A program made the position numbers and the translations under genes. From an uncultured Bacteroides sp. (lineage in GTDB: Bacteria; Bacteroidota; Bacteroidia; Bacteroidales; Bacteroidaceae), in NCBI GenBank assembly GCA_905203765.1, contig CAJKXC010000002.1, forward strand, positions 39,965-103,964: a DNA stretch of 64,000 nucleotides, given 5' to 3'. The notes under the pieces were generated by a model that saw nothing but the letters and a program-made list of their open reading frames with translations, had not been told where the DNA came from and made no database searches. Below are positions 23,751 through 32,662 of this stretch, piece after piece. Numbering within the stretch: position 1 is the stretch's first letter; each line of letters begins with the position of its first letter.

Positions 23751-25394
23751 CTAAGTTAGTAATTTCCGTTTAGGATAGGGAATAACGAGTGCAAATATCA
23801 TACAAAAAAGACAAGCGTACAGCGTCCACCCCGCTATCTCTTTCACGGCAGAGAGTGTAGCCTGCACCTGAATGCGTCCTTTGGTAGACATGACCGCCAT
23901 GTTCACAGCCTCTTGCTTGCTCCTTCCTTGGTATTGCATTCCTTGCACGGTTTGCCGGAACGACGCCGATGCCTCGGGATGCAGCATATCCACGTCCTGC
24001 GCATAGCGGGTGACGTAGTGTTGCTGGCGCTCCTGCAAGGCATTGGTGTAAAGGGCGGCGCCGATGCCGGGCGCCAGCACCATACGCACGGTAATCATGG
24101 TGCAAATCCAGGACGAAAGGAATTTGTAGGGCATGCGCTGGGTGGCGAAGGTCGGTATCAGCGAATAGAGCATCATCATGCCTGTGGAACGGATAATGAC
24201 CGGATATTTCATCCTTTCGTATAGCCCGGCGCTTTGTACCTCGAAGTACATGAACAGCGCCGCCAGACCGATCAGCAGGAAGCCCCCGGCGAAGAGGTAC
24301 TTGAAGTGCACCCCCTTCATGCTGAGTCCGATGGTCACCACGGTGCCGATGAAGTAACCCAGCATGCTCCAGTTGCTCAGTGTGGCGTTCTGCAGATTGT
24401 CCAGCTTCATCGCTACTCCCGCAAAGACATTGACGAACATGGAGCTGGAGTTCAGCACCATCAGCAGCAGGTAGAACAGGAAGCCGATGCGTATCGTACG
24501 CAGTTTCAGCACTTCCAGCTGGTAGTAGGGGTGGCGGTGCGTGGCTTCCAGGTAGAGGAACAGCCCGCCGCTGACGATGGCGCCCGCCGTGGCCCACCGG
24601 ATGCTGGGCGCGTCGTACCAGTCCAGCACCTTCCCGTAGGTCAGCACGTAGCTGATGCACACCAGCGGCACGCAGAAGATGGATGCGTCGCCAAACTGCC
24701 TGAAGTTGATGGGGAAGCGCCGCCCCGTCGGATACTTGTGGTAGGGCATCGTGACGAACAGAATAAGGATGCACAGCAGCAACAGCCCCATCATGAAGTA
24801 GTAGACGTACCGCCACTCGTACTCAAAGCAGAGCCAGGCGGTGAGCGAGGTGCCCAACTGTCCCAGTATCATGAAGAACAAATAGATGGCAGGCTGGGCG
24901 ATGCTTCGCTCTATATCCAGCTTGTCCCAATCCCCGCCGCTGGTGGGTTCGTTGCCGGGAGTGATTTTGTCGTAGGCTTCCATATTGCCCGCATACTTGA
25001 TGAGGGTGAACAGGTTGACCATCATCAGCACCATGCGCAGAAAGCCCGTGAGCAGACTGCACAGTGCCAGCAGGAAGATGCTGTCCGTCTTGGCGCAGAT
25101 GTAGCTGAAGATATACATCAGCGAGAAGCCGGCAATGCACATCATCTTCTCCCTGCGGATCACTACCAGCCGGTAAAGGAACGGGCAGAACGCCGCCATC
25201 CCGATGGACGTGGCAAAGTTGGCGAACTGGATATGCTCGGACAGTATGCCCAGCCCGCTCATCATCTCGGTACTGTTCACCGAGTACGTGCCGCCTACCG
25301 TCAGGATGGGCAGGAAGAGCAGCAACAGGATAAGGATGCCCAGTGGTTTGGGCACCCAGTTGTAGAAGGGGTAGTTCTTGGGGTACGAGGGCAT
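23751..25394 (-). CDS. MFS drug-efflux transporter (DHA2/EmrB type)
   Basis: 547 residues with about 14 hydrophobic spans, the DHA2 layout. It starts MPSYPKNYPFYNWVPKP and has a long soluble segment near the C-terminus (ERQQHYVTRYAQDVDMLHPE). The sequence is divergent from classic EmrB motifs, as is usual in Bacteroidetes. It follows the HlyD gene by 6 bp, and a TolC-type gene heads the operon, so the three products should form an inner membrane-periplasm-outer membrane export channel. Substrates may be drugs, bile acids or fatty acids; nothing in the sequence decides. The opposite strand has long open frames here that I treat as shadows because of the high GC third positions. Confidence 0.88.
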   Translation of the reverse strand: MPSYPKNYPFYNWVPKPLGILILLLLFLPILTVGGTYSVNSTEMMSGLGILSEHIQFANFATSIGMAAFCPFLYRLVVIRREKMMCIAGFSLMYIFSYICAKTDSIFLLALCSLLTGFLRMVLMMVNLFTLIKYAGNMEAYDKITPGNEPTSGGDWDKLDIERSIAQPAIYLFFMILGQLGTSLTAWLCFEYEWRYVYYFMMGLLLLCILILFVTMPYHKYPTGRRFPINFRQFGDASIFCVPLVCISYVLTYGKVLDWYDAPSIRWATAGAIVSGGLFLYLEATHRHPYYQLEVLKLRTIRIGFLFYLLLMVLNSSSMFVNVFAGVAMKLDNLQNATLSNWSMLGYFIGTVVTIGLSMKGVHFKYLFAGGFLLIGLAALFMYFEVQSAGLYERMKYPVIIRSTGMMMLYSLIPTFATQRMPYKFLSSWICTMITVRMVLAPGIGAALYTNALQERQQHYVTRYAQDVDMLHPEASASFRQTVQGMQYQGRSKQEAVNMAVMSTKGRIQVQATLSAVKEIAGWTLYACLFCMIFALVIPYPKRKLLT

Positions 25395-25400
25395 GGCGCT

Positions 25401-26495
25401 TTAGAGTTTGGCTTTCACTACTACCATCATGCCCGCCACCAGCCGGTCGTTATCTTCCTTCGAGAGATTAGTGAAGTCGATTCGTACCGGTATGCGTTGC
25501 TGTATCTTCACGAAGTTTCCGGCGGAGTTGTCGGTGGGCACCAACGAGTACTTCGACCCCGTTGCCCCGGAGATGGCGGCTACCCGGCCGCTGAACTCCC
25601 GGTCGCTGATGGCGTCTACCGTGATGACCACTTCCTGCCCCAGGTACAGATGCTCTATCTGCGTCTCCTTGTAGTTGGCTACGATCCACTTCTGCGTGTC
25701 GGGCAGGATGTAGGTGATAGTCTGCCCCGCCGTGATATACTGCCCTTCTTCCAGCGCCCGGCGTCCCAGCTTGCCGTCGCAGGGGGCCAGGACGACCGTG
25801 TACGACAGGTTCAGCCGTGCCATTTCCAGTGCTGCCGTGGCACGCTCTATGGCGGCTTCGGTGCTCTGGCGGCGGTGCGACACCTCGTTCACGCCCGACA
25901 GGGCCGCCTTCTGCTGCCGGCGGGTAGCTTCCAGCTTCTTGCGCGTGGCGTCGTATTCCGTTTCAATCTGCTCCAGCTGTATCGGCGTGGCGGCGTTGCG
26001 CTTCACCAGGTTCTGGTAGCGCTGGCGGTCTTTCTCCAGCTTGGCCAGGCGGATTTCTATCTCCGAGATGGAGGCGTCGTACACCGAGGCAGTGGTCTGC
26101 GTGGTCTGCAGGGTGGCGCCGATCACGGTGGCGCTGGCTTGCGCATCCTTCAGGGCGGCTTCGGCTTCCATCAGGCGGATCTTGTATTCGCGGTCGTCCA
26201 GCACCAGCAGCGTGTCGCCCTTGTGCACATCCTGGTGCTCGGTGAAGCAGATCCGGCGGATGTAGCCCGACGCGCGCAGGTTCACGGGCGAAATGTACTG
26301 CTCCACCTGCGCGTCCGTGCTCGTCTCCGTCCGCTTGTAGTCCAGGAACAGGCCCACCACCTGCACCACTCCCCAGGCCATGACGGCCACTCCCAGCAGG
26401 CTGACGGCCACTTGCCAGCGGCGCAGCTTTCTTAACTTCTTTGCTTTCGCCTGATGGGTGTTGGCGGCGGCGTTCTTATTTTCCATTGTTTCCAT
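25401..26495 (-). CDS. HlyD/EmrA-type membrane-fusion protein
   Basis: 364 residues. One N-terminal transmembrane helix (about 28-50, VAVSLLGVAVMAWGVVQVV), then the split barrel-sandwich hybrid domain (EQYISPVNLRASGYIRRI ... VVLAPCDGKLGRR) with a long coiled-coil hairpin between (about 95-215, rich in E, K, R, A), and a beta-barrel domain with NYKETQIEHLYLGQEVVITV. This is the periplasmic adaptor of tripartite pumps with MFS partners. It lies 25 bp after the TolC gene and 6 bp before the MFS gene. Confidence 0.92.
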   Translation of the reverse strand: METMENKNAAANTHQAKAKKLRKLRRWQVAVSLLGVAVMAWGVVQVVGLFLDYKRTETSTDAQVEQYISPVNLRASGYIRRICFTEHQDVHKGDTLLVLDDREYKIRLMEAEAALKDAQASATVIGATLQTTQTTASVYDASISEIEIRLAKLEKDRQRYQNLVKRNAATPIQLEQIETEYDATRKKLEATRRQQKAALSGVNEVSHRRQSTEAAIERATAALEMARLNLSYTVVLAPCDGKLGRRALEEGQYITAGQTITYILPDTQKWIVANYKETQIEHLYLGQEVVITVDAISDREFSGRVAAISGATGSKYSLVPTDNSAGNFVKIQQRIPVRIDFTNLSKEDNDRLVAGMMVVVKAKL

Positions 26496-26520
26496 ATTCT
26501 GATGTCATTGGTTTGGCGGG

Positions 26521-27846
26521 TTATTCTACTAAAGATTCTATCTGTCCGGTCAGTTTGAGCAGTGTCAGGTTGGTGACGCGGTAGTTGTAGTGCGCACTGA
26601 TGTAATTGTTCTGCGCTTCGCTCATCCGCATTTCATCCTGCAGCACCTCGGTCATGGAAGTGATTCCTTCGCGGTACTGATCCATCGTGACGGCGTACAC
26701 GTCCTCGGCCAGCAGGTAGTTGTCCCGCTGCTTCTTGAAGTTGCGCTGGTTGTTCATCAGGTCGTTGGTGGCGTTGAGGTACTGGGCTTGCAGGTTCTTG
26801 CGGGTGTCCTCTTGGGTCAGCCTGATGTTCTGCAGGTCGATGGCTGCTTTCTTCGTCCTGTACCGCTTGTCCAGCCCGTCGAAGATGGGGACGCGCAGCG
26901 ATACGCCCAGGCCATAGGAGCGGTACCAGTGCCCGGAGGGGCCGGAGTGGAACCAGTGATAAGCCCGGTCCGTGAAGGCTGAGAAGCCCCAGTTTCCCGT
27001 CAGGCTCAGTGAGGGCAGGTAGCCGTTGCCTACCAGTCTTTTCTGTTGCTCGGCGAGCTGCCTTTGCGATTGCAGCAGTTGGAGTTCGTACAGGCTTTCT
27101 GATAATCCGGTCAGGGCTGCGGGGACCAGGTCCTCGGTATCGACCGGCGTCAGGGCGATGCGCTGCTCGGCCGGATAGTCGATGACGTACTTCAGCAGGT
27201 TCAGCTGTTGTTCCAGCATGGCCTGGGCGTTGTCGTACTGCACGCGCAGGTTCTCCAGGTTGATGTTGACGCGCTTTACGTCTACTTCCATGGCCATCCC
27301 GTTGTCGTAGAAGGCCAGCGTGATTTCCTTCAGTTCCTCGAGGCGGGTGATATTGGCGCGGGTCAGCGCTATCTGCTCGGCGGTGACCTGCGCCAGGTAG
27401 TACATCTTGCTGATCTGCATGATGAGATCTTCCCTTGCCTTTTCGTAGGAGAGCCGGTTCATCTCGTCCATGGTCTTCGCAATGGAGATAGTGGTGTAGA
27501 GGGTTTGGTTGTAAAGCGGCATTTGGAGTTGCAGCCCCATATTGGCGCCATATTGCAGGGTATGGGTCACGTTGTAGGGTGTTCCGTAAGCCGAGCCGTC
27601 GGTGACGGATACCGGTGGATCTATATTGTCGTTGTAGTTGGCAAAGCCATTGATTTTGGGTAGCAGCTTCGTCCGGTTTTCGGAGATGCCATACTTTCCC
27701 TTTTGTATCTCGTTGCGTTTGCTTTGTAGGGAAAGGTTGTTTTCAATGCCTGTCTTTAGACAGTTTTCTAAAGTCAGGGTATCTTGTGCACCTATGTTTA
27801 GGGCAGATAGACAGAGAAAGGAAAAAATGAACAGCAGTCTTCTCAT
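26521..27846 (-). CDS. TolC-family outer-membrane efflux channel
   Basis: 441 residues from ATG 27846, which gives a clean signal peptide ending NIGAQ. An in-frame TTG at 27870 lies inside a -7 box, so I reject it. Two repeated halves of long amphipathic helices are visible (TLENCLKTGIENNLSL ... NYISAHYNYRVTNLTLLKLTG), with strand segments such as LGVSLRVPIFDG. TolC-type trimers form the outer-membrane duct for efflux pumps or type I secretion. First gene of the HlyD-MFS-AraC operon. Confidence 0.92.
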   Translation of the reverse strand: MRRLLFIFSFLCLSALNIGAQDTLTLENCLKTGIENNLSLQSKRNEIQKGKYGISENRTKLLPKINGFANYNDNIDPPVSVTDGSAYGTPYNVTHTLQYGANMGLQLQMPLYNQTLYTTISIAKTMDEMNRLSYEKAREDLIMQISKMYYLAQVTAEQIALTRANITRLEELKEITLAFYDNGMAMEVDVKRVNINLENLRVQYDNAQAMLEQQLNLLKYVIDYPAEQRIALTPVDTEDLVPAALTGLSESLYELQLLQSQRQLAEQQKRLVGNGYLPSLSLTGNWGFSAFTDRAYHWFHSGPSGHWYRSYGLGVSLRVPIFDGLDKRYRTKKAAIDLQNIRLTQEDTRKNLQAQYLNATNDLMNNQRNFKKQRDNYLLAEDVYAVTMDQYREGITSMTEVLQDEMRMSEAQNNYISAHYNYRVTNLTLLKLTGQIESLVE

Positions 27847-27867
27847 AACAGCATTTAGTTTTGAATA

Positions 27868-27875
27868 CAAAGTTA
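27868..27875 (-). promoter_or_regulatory. -7 box of the efflux operon
   Basis: Read on the minus strand, TAACTTTG fits TAnnTTTG. It lies 21 bp before the TolC start. No -33 element at standard spacing. Confidence 0.5.
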
Positions 27876-27970
27876 GCGGTTACGAGTGCAAAGAATCTAT
27901 CCATATATCAACTGTTTCTGTTTATATTTTCCTTTAATTCTCCGAATATCTGCCTTTTGCTATGTAGCTC

Positions 27971-30220
27971 TTAGCGATAGGTTATCTCATCCCATTTCGG
28001 CGGAGTCCCCCCTTGCAGATGGCGTACAAAGAAGTCGTAGCGTTTGTGCTCGCCGAAGTCTTCGCCCATCGTGTGGTGGGCGCCGGGGATGACGACCAGC
28101 TCGAACTCCTTGTTCGCCTTGATCAGGGCATTCACTACCTGCATGGTTGAGGCGGGGTCCACGTTGTCGTCCAGTTCGCCTACCACCAGCATCAGGGGGC
28201 GGCTTAGCAGATGGGCATTCTCTACGTTGGAGCCTTCGCGGTACTGGTCGCCTATGGGATAGCCCAGCCACAGTTCGTTCCACCATATCTTATCCATGCG
28301 ATTGTCGTGGCAGCCGCAAGCGGAGTAAGCCGCTTTGTAGAATTCGGGATGCAGCAGTACGGCCGTGGTGGACTCCTGTCCGCCGGCGGAACAGCCGTAG
28401 ATGCCTACGCGGTCGATGTCCATATAAGGGTACTTCCGGGCTGCAGCCTTTATCCAGGCGATGTGGTCGGGCAGGCCGGCGTCTTTCAGGTTCTTGTAGC
28501 ATACGTTTTCGAACTCGCGCGAACGGAAGGAAGTCCCCATGCCGTCCACCATGACAACGATGAAGCCCAGTTCGGTCAGGGAAGTCATATACCAGTTGTA
28601 GGGGATGAAGGTCTTGGGTACATATTGGTCGCCCGGCCCCTGGTAGATGTATTCGATAACCGGATACTTCTTGTTCGGGTCGAAGTTGGTGGGACGGGCT
28701 ATCAGTCCCCACATATCCGTTTTCCCGTCGCGGCCTTTGGCAACGAATACTTCGGGCGCTTTCCAGCCCTCGGCTACCAGGCGGCTGATGTCGGCAGTCT
28801 CCAACGGCATCACTACCTTGCCGTCGCGGGCATTGCGGAGCACGGCTACGGGGGCTTTGTCCACCAGGGAGTAAACGTCCACCAGGTAGTTCATGTCGGC
28901 GGAGAACCAGGCACGGTGCATTCCTTCTTCCGGGGTAAGGCAGGTCAGGCCTCTGCCGTCGAAGCCGATGCGGTAATAGCGGATGAGGTAAGGGTCTTCG
29001 CCGGGTTGCATACCGTTGGCGGAGAAGTAAATCTGGCGGTTGTCCTCGTCCACGTGGAGCACATCGCGCACATACCATTCGCCGCGGGTAATCTGGTGCG
29101 AGGGTTGTGCGGTGGCACGGTCGTACATATACAGATGGTTCCAGTTGTCGCGCTCACTCATCCAGATAATCTGCTTGCCGTCTTTCAGGTCGTGGCGGAA
29201 ACGGCGGGCATAGTTCACGTACTTGTCGCTGGTTTCTTCTATCAGCGGGCGTACCCGGCCCGTCTCGGCAGAAAGCTCCAGTATGCGGTACACCTGGTGT
29301 CCGCGCTGGTTGTATTCGAAAGTGATGGCGCGGCTGTCGCTGTTCCATTCGGGACCGTACAACTCATATTGCCGGGCAAACAGCTCAGTGGACGGAATCA
29401 CGGCGCGGCCTGTCTCCACTTCGTAGATGCAAGGCACTTTGAAGGGAAGTTCGTCGCCCGGCTTGGCATATTCCTGTTTGTGGAGTTTGGGCTGAAGCTG
29501 GTCGGTGGGCGAGGATTCTACATAATATACATACCGCTTCTCTACCGGGCGAATCTTGCAGGAAGCCACCTTCTTGCTGTCGGGCGACCAGCTGATATAA
29601 GCCGAGTAATAGTTCCCCAGCGTCCCGTCCAGGCTCAGTTGCTTTTCCTTTCCGGTGGCGATCTCCTTCACATATACGTTGTGGTTCCTGATGAATGCCG
29701 TGTACTTTCCGTCGGGCGAGGCAACGGGCTCGGCGGTCTTTTCATCGTCCACTTCCATCCAGTGTTTGGGCGTGGGGGGAACGGGAAGGACGCCCTCGTC
29801 TGCCAGTTGGTTCTTCCGGACGGCGTACATCCACCGCCGGTTATTGAACACGAACCGGAGCGTATCCAGCGTTGGGTTCACAGACAACCGTTCCAGGCGG
29901 ATCTCCCCTGCCTTCACTTCCTTGCCGCTTGCTGTGGCGAGTGCACTTGCCAGGCGGTTATGGTCGAACAGTTCCTTTCTTGCTTTCCGGTCGGCATTCA
30001 CCGATACATACGTCCGTCCTTCGGGCGTGTTGCGTACATACCAGAACTGATGCGTCCCTTCTATCCACTGCGGGCTGACATTGGAATAGAACACTTTGTT
30101 CGCGCTGAACTTCTCTCTTAATGAGTAGGCGCGGTTGTAATCTTCCACCGTACCTTGCGCAATAGCCATGCCCCCGCAAAGGAGCATGGCTACTGATAAT
30201 ACTAATCTAATCACTTTCAT
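27971..30220 (-). CDS. S9-family dipeptidyl/tripeptidyl-peptidase (DPP IV-like)
   Basis: 749 residues with a signal peptide ending AIAQ. An N-terminal DPP IV-type propeller (about 75-490) includes YSAYISWSPDSKKVA and YGPEWNSDSRAITFEYN. The C-terminal alpha/beta-hydrolase domain has Ser611 in YGCSAGGQES, Asp685 in GELDDNV and His716 in GAHHTMG; the spacings (74 and 31 residues) are close to those of human DPP IV. The family removes N-terminal di- or tripeptides, usually after proline. It is the last gene of a four-gene operon with GH97-peptidase, GH43 and GH127 genes, 12 bp after GH127. A proline-specific peptidase beside beta-arabinofuranosidases suggests a proline- or hydroxyproline-rich glycoprotein substrate; that link is inference. 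Confidence 0.9.
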   Translation of the reverse strand: MKVIRLVLSVAMLLCGGMAIAQGTVEDYNRAYSLREKFSANKVFYSNVSPQWIEGTHQFWYVRNTPEGRTYVSVNADRKARKELFDHNRLASALATASGKEVKAGEIRLERLSVNPTLDTLRFVFNNRRWMYAVRKNQLADEGVLPVPPTPKHWMEVDDEKTAEPVASPDGKYTAFIRNHNVYVKEIATGKEKQLSLDGTLGNYYSAYISWSPDSKKVASCKIRPVEKRYVYYVESSPTDQLQPKLHKQEYAKPGDELPFKVPCIYEVETGRAVIPSTELFARQYELYGPEWNSDSRAITFEYNQRGHQVYRILELSAETGRVRPLIEETSDKYVNYARRFRHDLKDGKQIIWMSERDNWNHLYMYDRATAQPSHQITRGEWYVRDVLHVDEDNRQIYFSANGMQPGEDPYLIRYYRIGFDGRGLTCLTPEEGMHRAWFSADMNYLVDVYSLVDKAPVAVLRNARDGKVVMPLETADISRLVAEGWKAPEVFVAKGRDGKTDMWGLIARPTNFDPNKKYPVIEYIYQGPGDQYVPKTFIPYNWYMTSLTELGFIVVMVDGMGTSFRSREFENVCYKNLKDAGLPDHIAWIKAAARKYPYMDIDRVGIYGCSAGGQESTTAVLLHPEFYKAAYSACGCHDNRMDKIWWNELWLGYPIGDQYREGSNVENAHLLSRPLMLVVGELDDNVDPASTMQVVNALIKANKEFELVVIPGAHHTMGEDFGEHKRYDFFVRHLQGGTPPKWDEITYR

Positions 30221-30232
30221 TTTGATTCACCT

Positions 30233-32638
30233 TTATTGTACTTCCCATTCAAACAACCCCGATGAATACTTGTCCGGCTGTCTCACTTCCAGTTTCACGG
30301 CTTTGGTCTTTACAGGATCAAAGTTCACTGTGTTTCCCGTGCCTTTTTCCACTCCGTATTTGTCGGCTCCGGTGACGGGTTGCCACTGTCCCTGGGCATC
30401 CCGGTAATAGATTTTCCAGTCCTTCGGCACACGGCAACCACCCCAGGGGGCATCGTCGAACCAATATACTGTGGCGCTGGACACGGTTGCTTCTGCCGGG
30501 AATTCGTAAGAAATCCATTCGGTAGTTGCTTGCTTGGGCCACCAGTGGTAGTAAGGCATGGAGCGGTCGTTCTCATCTTTCGGCACCAGGCGGTCGTTGA
30601 TGGATGAGAGGGAACTTACTCTGTGCGATGCGTCTATCTTGCTTTCCGAAGCCAGCGTGGCGGGCATCGTGGGGCGGGATGCGCTCAGTTCCTGTGGTAA
30701 CCACACGTCCATGGCACCGGAGCCGCGGTGTGCCCAGGCATAATAAGGAATCAACGTAAGGCGTACATTGGTGGTAGTCAGTCGCCCCTGGTCGTCATAT
30801 CCCAGGACTTGTGCATCCGTTTTCAGTTGGTTGATGCCATACAGCAAGTCGGGCTTTTCTACCAGCTCGAATTTCGGAGTACGGTTCATGAATACGCTGA
30901 AGATGTCGAAATCGTTATCGGGCCATTCGGCACAGTACACCAGCGGGCCGCGTTCTACGGCGATGCGTCCGCGGTCGGCTTCCACCTTGTTATTGGCTTT
31001 CACGGTGCGGGGTTCCATGTCGAAGTGCACTTCCACTTTGTCGCCCTTCTTCCAGCGGCGGTCGATGCAGAAGTAGCCGTCTTTCAGCTCGCTCTGCATG
31101 GCCTCGCCGTTTACGGTTACCGTGTATTTCAGGCGCTTGCCGTCACTGTAGGTGTAGAGGTCGCTGGGAACTACCTGGCCGCGAACCCATCCCGGAATAC
31201 GTACTTTCAGGGTGAACTGTCCGGCATTGTTCTTCTTGATGCCGATAGCGATGTCACCGTTCCACGGATAGCGGGTAGTCTGCTCGATGGAGACTGCCTT
31301 GCCGTCCACTTTCAGGTCTGAAGTGTTGGACATGAACAGATTGACATAAACGTCTTTATCCTTCACCGCATAGATATATCCCGGCAATGACGGAATAAAG
31401 CGGCAGATATTAGACGGGCAGCAGGCGCAACCGAACCACGGCTGACGTTGGTGCTGTCCCATGCTTTCCAGCGGGTTGGGGTAGAAGAAGCTGCCGCCGT
31501 CCAGTGATACGCCGGAGATCAGTCCGTTATATAAGGTACGTTCCAGCACGTCGTAATACTTGGACTCTCCGTGCAGAAGGAAGAGGCGGTAGTTGACATA
31601 TACATTGCCGATGGCTGCGCAAGTCTCGCAATAGGCGGACATATTGGGCAGTTCGTAGTTCTTGCCGAAGGCTTCTCCGGCTGCGGTAGCTCCGATACCG
31701 CCGGTGATGTAGTATTTCTTGCCGACAATGTTCTCCCAGATGCGGTCGATGGCATGGATATAGGCAGTGTCTCCGGTGAGGGCGGCCACATCCGCCATGC
31801 CTGCATACATATAGGCGGCGCGGACAGCGTGTCCTACGGCTTCATCCTGTTCCACCACCGGCTTGTGTGCCTGGCTGTACTCGTCCGTGCGGGTGGTGTG
31901 TCCGCGCTCGTCGAGGAAGAATTTGGCTTGGTCGAGGTATTTCTTGTTTCCGGTTACCAGGTATAGTTTGGCAAGTGCCATTTCTGCAATCTGATGTCCG
32001 GGAACGCGGATTTCCTGTCCGGGGTTGGGACCTATTTCCCGGCATACGCAGTCGGCATAGCGGATGGCGATATTGAGGAAGTTCTTCTTTCCGGTTGCCT
32101 GGTAGTGGGCGATGGCACCTTCTACCATGTGTCCCAGGTTGTAGAACTCATGGCTGAGGTCTTCTACTTTCTCCCAACGTTTGGAGCCTGCCCATTCGTG
32201 CGGATGCTTGGGGTTCATGGTGCGGCTGGTGTAGAGATAGCCGTCCGGTTCCTGTGCGGCGGCAACAATTACCAGCACGCTGTCGATGTACTTCGCCAGC
32301 TTCTTGTCCGGGTAGGTTTGCAGCAGATAGCTGGCGCCTTCGATGGTTTTGTACACGTCGGTGTCGTCAAAGGCGAGTCCGCCCACTGTGATGGTGTCGC
32401 TGGGGTGTGCTGCGTTGACAAAGTTCTGATACCTTCCTGTCTCCTCGCATTTGCTGAAGGCGAGCGGGATGGTTACTTCGCGGCTGGCATTGAGCCGTTG
32501 TCCCCAAAAGGAGTCGGTTACTTTCACCGAAGTGAAGGGCACGGGCTCGATGGGGTAGCCGTGCGACTGGTTTTTCACTTGCGCCTGGCTGCTTAAAGCG
32601 GCAGCCACCAGCAAGGTCGTTGCTAATACTTTTTTCAT
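30233..32638 (-). CDS. GH127 beta-L-arabinofuranosidase (secreted)
   Basis: 801 residues, signal peptide ending LSSQA. GH127 (formerly DUF1680) enzymes remove beta-L-arabinofuranose. The Zn-binding and catalytic set known from Bifidobacterium HypBA1 is intact: Glu338 and Cys340 in AYCETCA, then the nucleophile Cys406 and Cys407 in FGCACCPSN. DEAVGHAVRAAYMYAG and ITGGIGATAAGEAFG are further family motifs. A C-terminal beta domain (about 680-801) ends KAVKLEVRQPDKYSSGLFEW. The operon holds GH97-peptidase, GH43 and S9 peptidase genes, 24 bp upstream and 12 bp downstream. A lipoprotein paralogue is encoded divergently at 38377. Family GH127 also holds other activities, so linkage specificity needs assay. 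Confidence 0.9.
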   Translation of the reverse strand: MKKVLATTLLVAAALSSQAQVKNQSHGYPIEPVPFTSVKVTDSFWGQRLNASREVTIPLAFSKCEETGRYQNFVNAAHPSDTITVGGLAFDDTDVYKTIEGASYLLQTYPDKKLAKYIDSVLVIVAAAQEPDGYLYTSRTMNPKHPHEWAGSKRWEKVEDLSHEFYNLGHMVEGAIAHYQATGKKNFLNIAIRYADCVCREIGPNPGQEIRVPGHQIAEMALAKLYLVTGNKKYLDQAKFFLDERGHTTRTDEYSQAHKPVVEQDEAVGHAVRAAYMYAGMADVAALTGDTAYIHAIDRIWENIVGKKYYITGGIGATAAGEAFGKNYELPNMSAYCETCAAIGNVYVNYRLFLLHGESKYYDVLERTLYNGLISGVSLDGGSFFYPNPLESMGQHQRQPWFGCACCPSNICRFIPSLPGYIYAVKDKDVYVNLFMSNTSDLKVDGKAVSIEQTTRYPWNGDIAIGIKKNNAGQFTLKVRIPGWVRGQVVPSDLYTYSDGKRLKYTVTVNGEAMQSELKDGYFCIDRRWKKGDKVEVHFDMEPRTVKANNKVEADRGRIAVERGPLVYCAEWPDNDFDIFSVFMNRTPKFELVEKPDLLYGINQLKTDAQVLGYDDQGRLTTTNVRLTLIPYYAWAHRGSGAMDVWLPQELSASRPTMPATLASESKIDASHRVSSLSSINDRLVPKDENDRSMPYYHWWPKQATTEWISYEFPAEATVSSATVYWFDDAPWGGCRVPKDWKIYYRDAQGQWQPVTGADKYGVEKGTGNTVNFDPVKTKAVKLEVRQPDKYSSGLFEWEVQ

Positions 32639-32662
32639 GGTTATTTCTTATTTATGATGTTG

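Noticed and set aside
24234..26435. Very long open frame (733 codons) on the + strand opposite the MFS and HlyD genes
   Set aside because: The composition is His/Gln/Val/Arg-rich, the mirror of GC-rich third positions of the minus-strand genes, which have clear families, start signals and tight spacing.
27847..27870. TTG 27870 as start of the TolC-type gene
   Set aside because: It overlaps the -7 box, and ATG 27846 gives a clean signal peptide.
28211..30121. 636-codon open frame opposite the S9 peptidase gene
   Set aside because: It has no domain or signal consistent with a protein, and the opposite strand encodes an intact catalytic triad.
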